This document shows positions 11,070 through 21,585 of a stretch of 64,000 bases of DNA, in pieces. The DNA comes from Mastigamoeba balamuthi (lineage: Eukaryota > Evosea > Mastigamoebida > Mastigamoebidae): assembly GCA_902651635.1 (NCBI GenBank), contig CACRSC010000024.1:1-64000 (forward strand), in the 5' to 3' direction. The position numbers and the translations under genes are program-made. The number at the start of each line of letters is the position of its first letter. The first letter of the stretch is position 1. The notes beneath the pieces are model-generated. The model searched no databases, was not told the origin of the DNA, and was given only the letters and a program-made list of their open reading frames with translations.

Positions 11070-12251
11070 GGCGCTGCGGGGGTGGTGGGTCTGGCTTCTT
11101 TCTTGTTCTCTGTCTTCCTTTGCTTTCCGCTGCTGGGGGGTGGGGTGTAGTCTGAGGGTGCGATTAACTGCCAGTGACGTTGGCAGATTTCTTCACCGGC
11201 GGGGGCGCCGGAGAGGGCCGATACGCCAGGAGCCTCCGCCGTCCTGGCCGCGGTGGCCCCCACACCCTCATCTCGCCCCGGGCCAAAGGGGAGCCGAAGT
11301 GTGGGGACGTGACCCTGTCCCTGACGCCCTTAACAGCCAGCGCACACGCCAGCGCACACGCCAGCGCATGCAATTGATTCTCCAGTCCTCTGCACTCATT
11401 TTGTCATTATTTCGCTGCCATCGTTCCCCCTCCCCCCCTCCCCCCGCAATGATCGACCGCTGTTGGCCAGAGACCCCGGCAGGCAGTGCTCCCGAGGCAT
11501 CTGACACGCAAGCAGTACCACTTGGAAAGGGATATCAGTTTCTACGTAATGTTCCAATCACTGCTGACGTGCTCCCTCGCTCTCTTTCCCCCTTTCTCCT
11601 TCCCTCCCCCCAGTGGCAGCACTCCGCACCACTTGCCAGAGCAGCGGGAGACCCGTGGGGAGACCGCTGCCTGCCGTGACGTCTGCTGCTGGCGGTCGGG
11701 TCCCAGACGCGGCCAACCCACTGGCCGGGAATGGCAGTGGCTGGATATCCGTGCAACCTTTCAGGGAAATTTCTGTGGATTTACCAGTTTCGCCCGCCGT
11801 ATTCCGTGGCATCCCGCACAGAGGCCGGCACCCCCCTCCCCCCGCGACGGCACAGCGGGCCCTCGGCGTGCCGCCCGGAGCCCGTCCCGCGGAAACCCCC
11901 GAGATTCTCCGATGACATCAGCGGGCCTGCGATTATTTAAGGGGTGAGGAGATATCGCACCCACAACAACAACAAGCGCCCCCAGAGCGACACCCCCCCA
12001 GCAGCAGCAGCGGGCCATCATTCTCCACCCCCCACCCCCCATTTCCTTTCCTCGTGCGTTTGCCTTCGGTCATCCCCCCCGCTCCCTTTCGCAGCGCCCC
12101 TTCCCACCCACGCGGCCCCTCTGGTGGATATTAATAAATATCTTCACCCCCTCTTCTGCTCTCGTCCCCACTCTCTTCTGCTCTTCTCTGCTCTTCTTCT
12201 CTGCAGGGCGCAGACGGACGCACGGCGGCAGCAGCGGCAACAGCGGCAGCG
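11070..12251. promoter_or_regulatory. Bidirectional promoter region
   Basis: Separates the divergent PLP-enzyme gene (starts 11069, minus) from the phosphatase gene (starts 12252, plus). A TATA-like TTATTTAA lies near 11934. A second AT-rich motif (ATTAATAAATATC) lies near 12131. A pyrimidine tract at 12150-12200 ends in CTCTGCAG, so a 5' UTR intron ending at 12206 is possible. Open frames here lack credible domains. Confidence 0.4.
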
Positions 12252-14189
12252 ATGATGGCGGCACCGATGAGCTCCCTGGACCTGGACGACAGCGCGGCGG
12301 GCGAGGAGGACGAGGACGACCCCATGTTCTCGGGGCTCGGGGCGGCCAACAACGCCCTCGCCCCCAGCGCACCCCCGCCTCCCCCTCCCCCGCCGCAGCA
12401 GCAGCAGCAGCAGCAGCAGGGCGAGCGCATCCTGGAGTTCCTGTCGGACAAGGCCAAGCGGCGGGAGCTGTGCCAGGGGCGGACAGAGTACGGGCACATG
12501 TGCCTGCAGACGGCAGAGGAGAACGGGTACTGCAAGTACCACCACGCGCAGCTGCAGAACTCGTCGATGCTGCCCTGGGACGAGCGCCTCTACATCGTCC
12601 TCGACCTCGACCAGACCCTCGTCTACACGCCCACCGACGGCGAGGAGTTCCCCAGCAACGTCCGCCTCAACGTCCAGGTATCTTTGACCCCCCCTCCCAG
12701 ATTCCCGATATTGCCCGATCGATATCTGGGAATTGCATCTTTCCTGCACCCGCCCGCCGCCTGCTCCTGATTTCCCCGGGGGGCCCGGTTTCTCTCTGCA
12801 GTCTTCTGCGCCGTGCGGCCTCAACATCCAGGTAGGCCGGCATTTTTTTGCTTTGAGCCCGAGGCGATTCCTCGAATTCCCCATATCTCGATTAATCTCG
12901 ATGTGAATATCCTCCCCGGGATATCTCTCACGTATCTTCTCCCCCTCTGTGTGCAGGAAATCTTCGCTGACGGGGCGACGATGCAGACGGCGATACGGCC
13001 GTTTGCGCTGGAGATCCTGGAGCAGCTGGGGTCGATGTTCAGCGTGAGCGTGATCACGGGGGGGACGCCGTCGTACTGCAAGGCGATTGTGGACCTGCTG
13101 AACAGGCTGTCGAACAAGGAGATCATCAAGGAGGGCGTCAGCTGCCGCTCGGCCTCGAACCCCATGCAGGCGCAGGCCAAGACCTTCAACCTCGTCCTCC
13201 ACAACCCCCAGGACGAGCGCTTCGCCCTCGCCATCGACAACTGCCGCAAGGTGCGCTCCCCTCCCATAACGGCCCCTCCGCTGCTCTGCTCCGCCTCCGC
13301 CTCTGTTGCCTCTGCCTCTGCCTCTGTTGTCGCTGCTGCCAACAAAGCGCCTGTGCCGCACTCTCTCTCTCTGGGCCGGTGGGGCTGGTGCGGATGCGGC
13401 GGTGGGGAGGGGGGCGACGAGTCGGGTGACGACACAACCAGCCCTGCTCTGAGCGGGGGTCTGTGCGGGCCCCTGCATCTCGTGAGAGAGAGCCGGTGGG
13501 GCCAAAATCAAATCCGGCCTAATCCAACTGACGACTCGTCGCGTCCCCTTCGCCCTCCCGCCGCCCGCAGCCCCCCATCGTCCCTCCTCCTCCTCCCCCC
13601 CCGCCCTGTCCACCGCTTGTTTCGTTAATGTATTGTCAGTTTCGACGCGTGCTGCGCTGTGCTGTGCTGTGCTGGCGCAGTTGTCTGCGCACCTGCTGCA
13701 CAGCCAGCAGCTCACACGCCACAGACAGCGATGCGTGTGCATGGGGCTTTGCTTTGGCTGGCCCCTGAGCGTTTGTTTGGCTGCTTTTTTTTTTCTGCCC
13801 CGAAGCCAAAGAGGCCACCAGCGCAACTGTGGGCACCGGTTGGCAGCCTCTCGCTGACTCTGTCTTGGCTGCTGCTGCTGTAGGCGTGGGCGAGGGAGTG
13901 CCGAGACCAGGTGGTGATAGTGCCCGACTGGGCGCCGCACCTGCTGATCGACGAGCAGGAGAACCTGCTCAAGCAGGTCATCGAGCGCGTGCTGCAGGTG
14001 CACGACCGCCTGCGCAAGCGAGCGTTCCGGACGCCCAGCGGGGGCCTGGCGCTGCCGGCGACGTTCCACGTGGCCGACGTGCTGCAGGCGCTCTACGAGG
14101 AGGAGGAGAAGGCCCGCATGCTGCGCAGGGCGCTCTCGGAGCGCGTCGACAGCGTCGTCAAGCTCATGCGCCAGAAGGTCTACTTGTGA
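12252..14189 (+). CDS. FCP/SCP-like HAD phosphatase with C3H zinc finger
   Basis: Likely Ser/Thr phosphatase of the FCP1/SCP (NIF) family, which acts on the C-terminal domain of RNA polymerase II; the nuclear target is inferred from family. Exons 12252-12677, 12802-12831, 12957-13250 and 13884-14189 join in frame to 351 residues. Residues 40-60 are a Pro/Gln tract. A zf-C3Hc3H-like finger follows (CQGRTEYGHMC...YCKYHH). The catalytic DLDQTLV gives the nucleophile and acid Asp pair. Later motifs are RPFALEILEQL, SVITGG and FALAIDNCRKAW, corresponding to the second HAD motifs. The C-terminus is a charged helix. Exon 2 is only 30 nt and its last 14 nt nearly repeat the end of exon 1, so it may be alternative. 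Donors are GTATC, GTAGG and GTGCG. Confidence 0.82.
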
Positions 14190-14980
14190 CTCTGAGGCCC
14201 CTGGCAGACGGCGGCAGGCGTGGCCCCCAGCCTCGCCCCCTGCCACGGCGGCGCCGCAGGAGCAGCACAGCACACACGTGGACTATTTATTCTCTGCCTT
14301 GCTTGGAGAGTAACAACCCCACCACCACCTCGCCCTAATTCCACCCCCCCCCGGACGACGACAGCCTTAGAAAACTCCCTCCCCCATTATCACACCCCCC
14401 CACAACACAACCACCGCTCTCGATCAACAAGCCATTGTCGGTGTCGGCAGCATCAGAGCCAGCGAGCTTTTTTTGTGGTCGCAGCCTGCAAGAGGGCAGA
14501 ACCAAAGCGCTCCTGGCTGAATGAAAGGGGGAGGTACAAGTACATCTGGGGGCTGTCTCTCTGCATGAGAAAAGAATTGCAGTACGACGTCACTGCATCG
14601 AATAGCACGAACCCTCATTGGGCCATTGTAGACCTGAGACCTTGAGCGGGATAGCTGTGTGGTGGCGTCGTGCACAGCGACGCCATCCAGCAGATCTCTC
14701 GGAGGACGCCAGTGCTGGCCCCGCGAGCGCGTGCCAAACACGCACCCCTGGGCCTCTGGCAATCCCACCCGCCCCCACCAATCCATCGGCAGCACGATGG
14801 CCGGTCCTGCCGCTCGGGGAGCGGCGCGCGCGTTGCGATCATCCCGTGCCAGTCCCCCCGGAAAAACAGGAAAAAATCAGCTGCCGCAACCCGCAACAGG
14901 CAACGGGCCACCCCAAGCCCGGCGGGGTCCGAATTTTGACGTGCGATTATCACGTCTTCTGCGCCGCTTTTTGCTCTCAG
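14190..14980. other. Intergenic, 3' region of the phosphatase gene
   Basis: Starts with the phosphatase 3' UTR (CTATTTATT near 14283). It then runs to the first methyltransferase copy. A short candidate intron (GTGCG near 14942, CTCTCAG at 14980) probably belongs to that copy's 5' end. No independent gene is visible. Confidence 0.4.
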
Positions 14981-15835
14981 CCCCCTCCCCGCATGCGCCC
15001 GCCAGCAGCGCAGCAGCCGAGCACCTGCCCCGCCATGCGCCGCCCCCTCCCGCAGCAGCAGTTGCAGCAACTGCAGCAGCTGCCCACCTGCACGGGGGGC
15101 GCTGAAGGACTGGGGCGGGCGGCACTACTGGGTGCTGGCCTACATGCGGCCGCACGGCGCCAGGGCCGGTGCGCTGCCTGCCCCCTCCCGCTGCAGGGCA
15201 GATTCAATCCGCCCGAGATTCCGCAGGGGCTGGATTCCCAGATCTGCCGGGCAAATCCCACTTTGTCGGCGCCGATATCGCGGATATTGCGATTTGTTGC
15301 CGTGCCGAGAAAAACAAATGCGAGCCAAAGGCACTCAACTGATTTCGCCGCTCCGCTCCTGCAGGCCAGCGGGTGCTGGACGTGGGGTGCGGGCTGATGC
15401 TGATCGAGCGCGAGCTGCCCGCCGGGATGGTCTACGTGCCCTCGGACGTGGTGGCCCGCGACAGCAGGACGCTGGTGGCCGACAACCTCGCCCAGGGGCT
15501 GCCGCAGCCGGGAGCGCTGCCCGGGGGGCGCCGTGGACTGGGTGCTGGTGCTGGGCGTCCTCGAGTACATGCCCGACTACGCCCGCTTCGCCCGCGAGCT
15601 GCGCGCGTACAACGCCAGCGTCGTCATGACCTACGCGGGGTACCCAGAGGGGGCGGCCAGGCCGCAGGGGCCCGGGGCGCAGAGGGGGAGGCTGCCGTAC
15701 CTCTGGCGCAACTCGCTGCGCGTCGCCGAGGTCTGGCAGGTCATGCACGACGCGGGCTTCGCCATCGTGGAGAAGCGGGCGCGGGCGACCAGCAAGTTCG
15801 TCAACAGCACGACGTTCCTGGCCGTGCCCCTCTGA
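14981..15835 (+). pseudogene. Methyltransferase copy 1, frameshifted
   Basis: Class I SAM-dependent methyltransferase paralogue. The exon ending at 15168 encodes ALKDWGGRHYWVLAYM. A 196-bp intron (GTGCG...CTGCAG, 15169-15364) leads to GQRVLDVGCGLMLIE, the SAM-binding loop. Near 15523 a run of six G replaces the five G of copies 2 and 3. This shifts the frame so that the remaining sequence (MDWVLVLGVLEYMPD to the stop at 15835) lies in another frame. Either this copy is dead or the base is a sequencing error. No start ATG is found in frame, so the 5' exon is missing or lies upstream. Confidence 0.7.
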
Positions 15836-15849
15836 CCCCCCGCATCCCT

Positions 15850-16180
15850 CGTTCTCCCCCGGTCCAATCGAGGCCACTACAATACACGCAATGAAAGGTG
15901 CTAGCACCAGCGCTGCTGCGCTTCCCTCCCTTTCTCTCCCGGTCCAATGGAGGCCGAGACATGCAATGCACAGAGTATGGCGTATGCACCAGCGTTGCAG
16001 CACTGCCCTCTCTTCCTCTCCCCCGGCTCAATACGGCCTGGAAGCAGCAGCACTTCCCTCTCTTTCTCTCCCCGGTGCAATGGAGGCCAACACACGCACG
16101 GCGTATCACCAGTTCTGCAGCACTGCTCTCCCCATTGAGGCCACTACATACACAGCGTTGGCACCGGCGCTGGCACCGAA
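15850..16180. repeat. Minisatellite of degenerate 50-85-bp units
   Basis: Four to five imperfect units share a CCGGTCCAATGGAGGCC-like head, a variable CACACGCA segment and a pyrimidine tail (CTTCCCTCTCTTTCTCTCC). They fill the gap between methyltransferase copies 1 and 2 and may have helped their duplication or inversion. Confidence 0.65.
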
Positions 16181-16332
16181 GGGAGGGGAGGTGGGAGGGC
16201 GGAAGAGGGCGGGCCCTCTCCTTCGCGTTGCGACAGGTCCCGCCAGCGCAGACGGGCCGTCCGTTTCGCTTTTTCCCGAAGCGAGGGGCTGCAGCCCTCA
16301 GTCCCACCGACGCCCGCGCGGCCCCGTCGAGC

Positions 16333-17067
16333 TCAGGCCGGCGTGCGCTGCGCCGGCAGAGCCACGCGGGGTGCCGCGACGAAGGTGGTGACGTTGTGGC
16401 CGCTGAGGAGCCTCGCCCGCCCCAGGACAATCTCGAAGCCCGCGTCTCGCATGACCTGCCAGACCTCCGAGACCCGCAGCGAGTGCATCCAGAGGTACGG
16501 CAGCCTCCCCCGCTGTGCCCCAGGGCCCCCGGGCCGCGCAGCACCCTCGGGGACGCCGGCGTAGGTCATGACGACGCTGGCGTTGTACGCGCGCAGCTCG
16601 CGGGCGAAGCGGGCGTAGTCGGGCATGTACTCGAGGACGCCCAGCACCAGCACCCAGTCCACGGCGCCCCCGGGCAGCGCTCCCGGCTGCGGCAGCCCCT
16701 GGGCGCGGTAGTCGGCCACCAGCGTCCGGTTGTCGCGGGCCACGACGTCCGAGGGCACGTAGACCATCCCGGCGGGCAGCTTGGGCTCGATCAGCATCAG
16801 CCCGCAGCCCACGTCCAGCACCCGCTGGCCCGCACGGGCCCCGCGCCTCCGCATGAACTCGAGCGGCCAGTAGTGGCGGCCCTCCCACGTCTGCAGCGAC
16901 CCGGCGCCTGCGGACCACACGGCCTGCGGCGTGTCCGGTGCTGGGGGGAGCGAAGAGGACGACAGGGACGAGGACGACGGGGGCTCTGCGGTGGTCCCGG
17001 CGAGGCTGCCGGCGAGCAGCAGCTGGGCGAGCACCAGCGAGGCGCAGACCAGCGCCAGGAGCGTCAC
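16333..17067 (-). CDS. Methyltransferase copy 2, membrane-anchored
   Basis: About 244 residues, in inverted orientation relative to its neighbours. A hydrophobic N-terminal segment (LLALVCASLVLAQLLLAG) suggests a signal anchor. A Ser/Pro-rich linker precedes the Rossmann domain, which has the SAM loop VLDVGCG and the post-II motif DWVLVLGVLEYMPD. The substrate is unknown. The first in-frame codon before the anchor is GTG at 17067 and no ATG lies just upstream, so the true start is probably in an upstream exon or this copy lacks one. A stretch of about 110 bp covering GAVDWVLVLGV to VVMTYA is identical in all three copies. Confidence 0.65.
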   Translation of the reverse strand: MTLLALVCASLVLAQLLLAGSLAGTTAEPPSSSSLSSSSLPPAPDTPQAVWSAGAGSLQTWEGRHYWPLEFMRRRGARAGQRVLDVGCGLMLIEPKLPAGMVYVPSDVVARDNRTLVADYRAQGLPQPGALPGGAVDWVLVLGVLEYMPDYARFARELRAYNASVVMTYAGVPEGAARPGGPGAQRGRLPYLWMHSLRVSEVWQVMRDAGFEIVLGRARLLSGHNVTTFVAAPRVALPAQRTPA

Positions 17068-17869
17068 GAGGCCGCGGCGCGTGACGCGCGAGGCTGCGAC
17101 CGCGAGGTGGGGGCACCGGGGAGTCTCCGTTTTCCTCTCGGCTCGGCTCTGTGTGTTCTTTTGCTTCTGTTTGGCACGGGGCGGTGTGTGCGGAACTGTG
17201 CGGTTGGCTGCTCTGGGGTCTGCGCCTGAAAAAGTGGTCTTGCGGAATTCAGCTGTGCCTCGCCCCCACCGAGCACACCGGCTGGCCGTTGGTTTTCACC
17301 CGGCTCGGAACGGAGCGGGCTGAGAAGCCCTCGGCTGCGGCGTGATCGTGCTACTCGTTCAAGATCGGCAGCGACGCGCAGAGAAGCAGGCCCTGTATCG
17401 CACCCCGCCGTCGCACAGCAGCGTCTTACCGCCGTGGCTGGCGACAGAGGCTGCTGCCTCACCGGAATGTGCATTCCAATTGTTGCATAATGTCGATGGC
17501 GGCCGCTGCCATAAACGGGGCGCGAGAGGCACGGGCTCACACGCCGACACGCTCCCGCTCCGAGGGCTCCTGGCCCCACACCCCCTTGCCTTCCCTTGCC
17601 TCACCCTGTGCATGCGCGGGAGCAGCGGCGCCATCCGACCCTCGGACCCACAGGGCGAAGAAGCGGTGCGATCCCGCCACGCTGACACGCGAACCACACG
17701 AACATCACCCCCACCCCATCCAAAAAAAGGGCACAGCGGAGAAGACAATCTCTTGCAGCACCCCCACGCTCCTCCGTGCGCACAGCACGCGCAGCACGCG
17801 CAGCAGAGGCGCCACCGCCACAGCAACTTCGATGAACCTCTACCTCTGCAGGCGAGGCAGCGCTTCCTG
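17068..17869. other. Intergenic between inverted methyltransferase copies
   Basis: An 800-bp head-to-head region that should carry the promoters of copies 2 and 3. A pyrimidine-rich stretch ending CTCTGCAG at 17851 may be an acceptor for a 5' exon of copy 3. I see no other gene. Confidence 0.4.
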
Positions 17870-18595
17870 ATGGCCGTCTCTGGCGGCTGCGCCTCGATGG
17901 TGCTCGCCCAGCTGCTGGCCAGCCTCCTGCTGCCCCAGCCCATCGACGACCCTCGCCAGACCCTCCAGAGCCCGCGGCCGCTCGCAGACTCGCCGCAGGC
18001 CGTGTGGGGCAGCGCCAGCGGGGCCCTGAAGGCGTGGGAGGGCCGCCACGAGGTCGTCCTGAGGCTCATGCGGAGGCACGGGGCCCGTGCGGGCCAGCGG
18101 GTGCTGGACGTGGGCTGTGGGCTGATGCTGATCGAGCCCAAGCTGCCCGCGGGGATGGTCTACGTGCCCTCGGACGTCGTGGCCCGCGACAGCAGGACGG
18201 TGGTGGCCGACTACCGCGCCCAGGGGCTGCCGCAGCCGGGAGCGCTGCCCGGGGGCGCCGTGGACTGGGTGCTGGTGCTGGGCGTCCTCGAGTACATGCC
18301 CGACTACGCCCGCTTCGCCCGCGAGCTGCGCGCGTACAACGCCAGCGTCGTCATGACCTACGCCGGCGTCCCCGAGGGTGCTGCGCGGCCCGGGGGCCCT
18401 GGGGCCCATCGGGGGCAGCTGCCGTACCTCTGGATGCACTCGCTGCGCGTCTCGGAGGTCTGGCAGGTCATGCGAGACGCGGGCTTCAGGATTGTGGACT
18501 ACAGGGTCTGGCTCGAGGACCGGCTCCTCAACTGCACCACCTTCGTTGCTGCTCCTGCTGACCGAGACCAGCCAACAACCCGTGGCCGCGGGTAG
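17870..18595 (+). CDS. Methyltransferase copy 3, membrane-anchored
   Basis: An intact 241-residue frame from the ATG at 17870. An N-terminal hydrophobic anchor (ASMVLAQLLASLLL) precedes the SAM-dependent Rossmann fold, with VLDVGCGLMLIE as motif I and DWVLVLGVLEYMPD as the post-II region. It ends in a short polar tail. It is the only copy with a clear ATG and an unbroken frame, so it is the best candidate for the active gene. Acceptor lipid, sugar or protein cannot be told. A further upstream exon is possible because an acceptor-like CTCTGCAG precedes the ATG. Confidence 0.75.
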   Translation: MAVSGGCASMVLAQLLASLLLPQPIDDPRQTLQSPRPLADSPQAVWGSASGALKAWEGRHEVVLRLMRRHGARAGQRVLDVGCGLMLIEPKLPAGMVYVPSDVVARDSRTVVADYRAQGLPQPGALPGGAVDWVLVLGVLEYMPDYARFARELRAYNASVVMTYAGVPEGAARPGGPGAHRGQLPYLWMHSLRVSEVWQVMRDAGFRIVDYRVWLEDRLLNCTTFVAAPADRDQPTTRGRG

Positions 18596-18778
18596 CCAAG
18601 CAGCCATACCTCGAAGGGCCCCACCGGTAGTGCGATCTGTGAACCTTCGTCGAGCTCAGTTCGTCCACAATGCGCGCAGGCACACACGCACAGCAAAACG
18701 ATCAGCTCCACAGCACACAGGCACAGGAACACGAGTGCTCTCTGGCCAGTTGTTTCATTCCTCCCTCTGTCGGCTGTG

Positions 18779-20054
18779 CTAGTGGCAGACGGCGGGGCTG
18801 GCGAGCCCTGGCGACGCCACACCCTCGGCGGAGTCGTCCTCGACGCTGCCACAGCGCAGCGTGATCAGCGACACCTCGGGCGGGCAGCAGAGCCGCAGCG
18901 GGGGGTGCGTCCCCACGCCCCTCGTCACGTACAGCCACTGCCCGCCGGGCACCCTGTGCAGCCCCTGCGCCCACTGCCAGTTGCTCAGCGACTTGGCGTG
19001 CTGCGCGGCCCAGAGGGAGGGGTTAGCTCGTGCGGCGTAACGAGAAGCGCAAGGGGGGGGGGATGAAACAGAGTCAGCAAATCAATTGAAACCGCAACAA
19101 CACAACAGAACGAGCTGACTCCCCCCCCCCCTGCCCGTGATGAATGCAATGCGCAGCCTTCGGGCTCTGCGCGTGCTACTCGCCTCGACAAGGCGGGGCG
19201 CAGAATCAATTGAATTGCCCCACAAAACAAAAGACCCGAGAAGAACGAGACCACTGCCTCCCCCGCACCTTGCGGAGGAAGGCGGGCATGGGGACGAAGG
19301 GCAGGAGCCCCCAGGCCCAGTAGACCCAGGGCAGGAGGGGCCCGAGGCGCGGGAGGCAGACCTGCCCGCCGTGCGTGTGCCCCGAGAGCTGCAGGTCGAC
19401 GCCCCCCCGCGCAGCCGCAGCCACCGCCGTCGCCCTGTCCGGGCTGTGCGCCAGCACCACCGTGCACGCAGCTGCAGCCCCCGCGCCCCTCCCCAGCAGC
19501 GCCCGTGCGGCCTCGGCGTGTGCGCCGTCGCACGTGTTCTCGGGGCGCAGGCCGACGACGTCGAGGCCCGCGCAGAGGGCGACGCGCTCGTCCTCGAGGG
19601 CCCGCACGCCCGCAGCGGCAAGGGCGGCCACGACGGCGGCGCGGGCGGGCAGGTCGTGGTTGCCCAGCACCGCGTAGGACCCGCGCGGGGCGCGCAGGCG
19701 CGAGAGCCACGAGCGGCAGAGCTCGTCAGCAGAGGCGGCGGGGCTGGCGCCGAGGCCCTGGACAAAATCGCCCGTGTAGACGATGGCGTCGGGTTCGAAC
19801 GATTCCGCGGCGGCGACGGAGGCGTCGAGGAGCTGCGGGGTGGTGCGCGAGAGCAGGCCGCGGCGGGACGAGTGGTGCGTGTCGGAGATGAGCGCGAGGC
19901 GGAGGCCGTCGAGGGCGGCGGGCAGGCGCGCCAGGCGCACGACGACGCGCTCGGGGCGCAGGACGGGCGGGCCCAGGGCCAGCCGGAAGAGCCACGTCGC
20001 GGCGCGCAGTGCCAGCCCGGCCACCGCCATCGCCAGCGCGCGCAGCAGCGGCAT
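18779..20054 (-). CDS. YkuE/YaeI-like metallophosphoesterase
   Basis: Calcineurin-like phosphoesterase. Exons 19269-20054 and 18779-19000 join in frame across a 268-bp GTGCGG...GCGCAG intron, giving 335 residues. Metal-ligand motifs are all present: ISDTHH (D-x-H), YTGDFV (GD), GNHD and SGHTHGGQ. The C-terminal exon keeps the family's LYVTRGVGTHPPLRLCCPPEV. A short hydrophobic N-terminus (LALRAATWLFRLALG) suggests membrane association, as in bacterial relatives that act on lipid A precursors; the substrate here is unknown. Confidence 0.88.
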
Positions 20055-20389
20055 ACCTAGAGATTCTCTGCACCTCCAGATATTCCCCCAGATATCGTCG
20101 CGATATCTCGTCCACGTGGCCAGATATCGCGTGATTCCGTGATCTGGGTCGCGCGCTCCTCCAGCCACTGGCCGGGCGGGGAGGTGGGCTGTTTTGACGG
20201 AACGGAGGTGGCTGTGTGCTGTGGCTCGCATCCCGGGAATGGGGGAGCAGGTCGAATCACGATTGATTTTGGATCCCGGCCACTGTCACTTCCGGAATCT
20301 CTCGCCCGCTGTCGCGTCTGTGCGGATATCACTCTGCTGGCAGTTCCAGTCGCTTACTGGTGCAGCGGCAACCACTGTGAAGCGCTCTG
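20055..20389. promoter_or_regulatory. Bidirectional promoter, 335 bp
   Basis: Lies between two divergent starts (20054 minus, 20390 plus). Repeated AGATAT/GATATC words occur at 20080-20135. No clear TATA box is visible. Confidence 0.35.
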
Positions 20390-21148
20390 ATGTCCATCAC
20401 CGTGGCGCTGCCCCCGGGCGACCCCGACCCCCTCGTCATGGTCCTCGCCAACAGGGCCGCCATCGCCCAGCGCAACCCCACCGACCCCGACGCCGCCGCT
20501 CACGGTCCGCTTGCTCACCCGCGACGGGAGTGGGGGCTCAGCGTCATTGTGACGTGTCAAGATGACATACGAGAGGGCTCAGCGTCATAGTGACGTGTCA
20601 TGATGGTATACGGGAGATGTGACACGTTTGTTCCGGCGCGCCGGCCACGCGACACGCTCTTTGTCCCGCGCGATGCGACGTGTCATTACGAGTGACGTGT
20701 CGTTGCGACGAGGTTTGACGTGTCATGTCATGCGGGGGAGATGCGACACGTTTGTTCCGGCGTGCCTGCCACGCGACACGCACTATGTCCCGCGCGATGC
20801 GACGTGTCCTGACGCTCGAGTGACGTGTCGTCGCAGCTGAGCGCGTGTGCGAGGGGCTTCCGGCGCTGGTGCAGCAGCGCTTCGGGGAGGTGACGGCGCT
20901 GTGGCCCGCCCAGGCCATCCTCCACCAGCTCGAGGTCCGACGCGACGTGGCGTGACGACTGACCCCCCCCTCTGACGTGGGCGCAGCTGTTTGACGAGGA
21001 CGTGGCGCACATGGCCGGCGTCCCCGCGGGCTTCCGCATGTGCGACGTCGCTGTCCGCTTGGGCGGCCCCGCCCTCGTCGGCCTCCCCGCCCCCGAGGCC
21101 CTCGTCCTCAGCGTCGTTCACGCCTGGGTCCCCCCGTCCCCGCCGTAG
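20390..21148 (+). CDS. Small protein of unknown function
   Basis: Three exons, 20390-20504, 20837-20934 and 20987-21148, join in frame to 124 residues starting MSITVALPPGDPDPLVMVLA. Donors are GTCCGC and GTCCGA and acceptors GCAG, which match the style of neighbouring genes. Central residues (ERVCEGLPALVQQRFGEVTA) look helical. The end is hydrophobic and Pro-rich. I recognise no domain. Its promoter is shared with the phosphoesterase. The first intron is filled by a tandem repeat. Confidence 0.6.
20611..20836 (+). repeat. Intronic tandem repeat rich in GACGTGTC
   Basis: Two units of about 126 bp (from about 20611 and 20737) fill the first intron. Each holds ATGYGACACGTTTGTTCCGG, then CACGCGACACGC, then GATGCGACGTGTC, then GAGTGACGTGTCG. 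GACACG and its complement CGTGTC alternate, so each unit can fold back. Further TGACGTGTCA copies precede the units at about 20550 and 20590. Confidence 0.75.
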
Positions 21149-21585
21149 CCCCTCGCGCGCGCAGCCGGCGCCCTCCCCCTCCAGCCGGGCGAATTGGGGG
21201 CCCGAGCAATTGTCCCCGATTCAGTTTCCCTCATTCCGAATGCCACATCTGGTTCGCAGATTTCTGTCGGATTCTGGCCCCTCGGCGGGCACCCGCCAGA
21301 GCGGCGTGTGGGGGTGTGGGCGTGGGGGAGTGTGTGCCACGCGGGCGAGAATGTATGCCCCGAGGCGAGCAGACAGGGAGCGAAATGAGGGGAGTGGGCA
21401 GTGACGTGGCGTGTGGGCACCGGAGAGCACACAAATATCCGGCAGCGAGCAAGAGCACTTCTGTATTGAACGCTCACGTTCACACACAGCAGCACAGCAG
21501 CGCACACACCGAGCGCACCGAGCCCCCGGCCACAGCGCCAGCCCCACAGCCCACCGCACCCGCCCTCCCCAGCCACAGCAGTACG
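21149..21585 (+). promoter_or_regulatory. Promoter and 5' UTR of alpha-mannosidase
   Basis: A 437-bp region between the small gene and the mannosidase ATG. An AT-rich CACAAATATCC near 21428 is the only TATA-like sequence. It is followed by an A/C-rich leader typical of the 5' UTRs in this window. Confidence 0.35.

Noticed and set aside
12150-12206. Pyrimidine tract as a separate repeat element
   Set aside because: Better explained as polypyrimidine tract and acceptor of a possible 5' UTR intron of the phosphatase gene.
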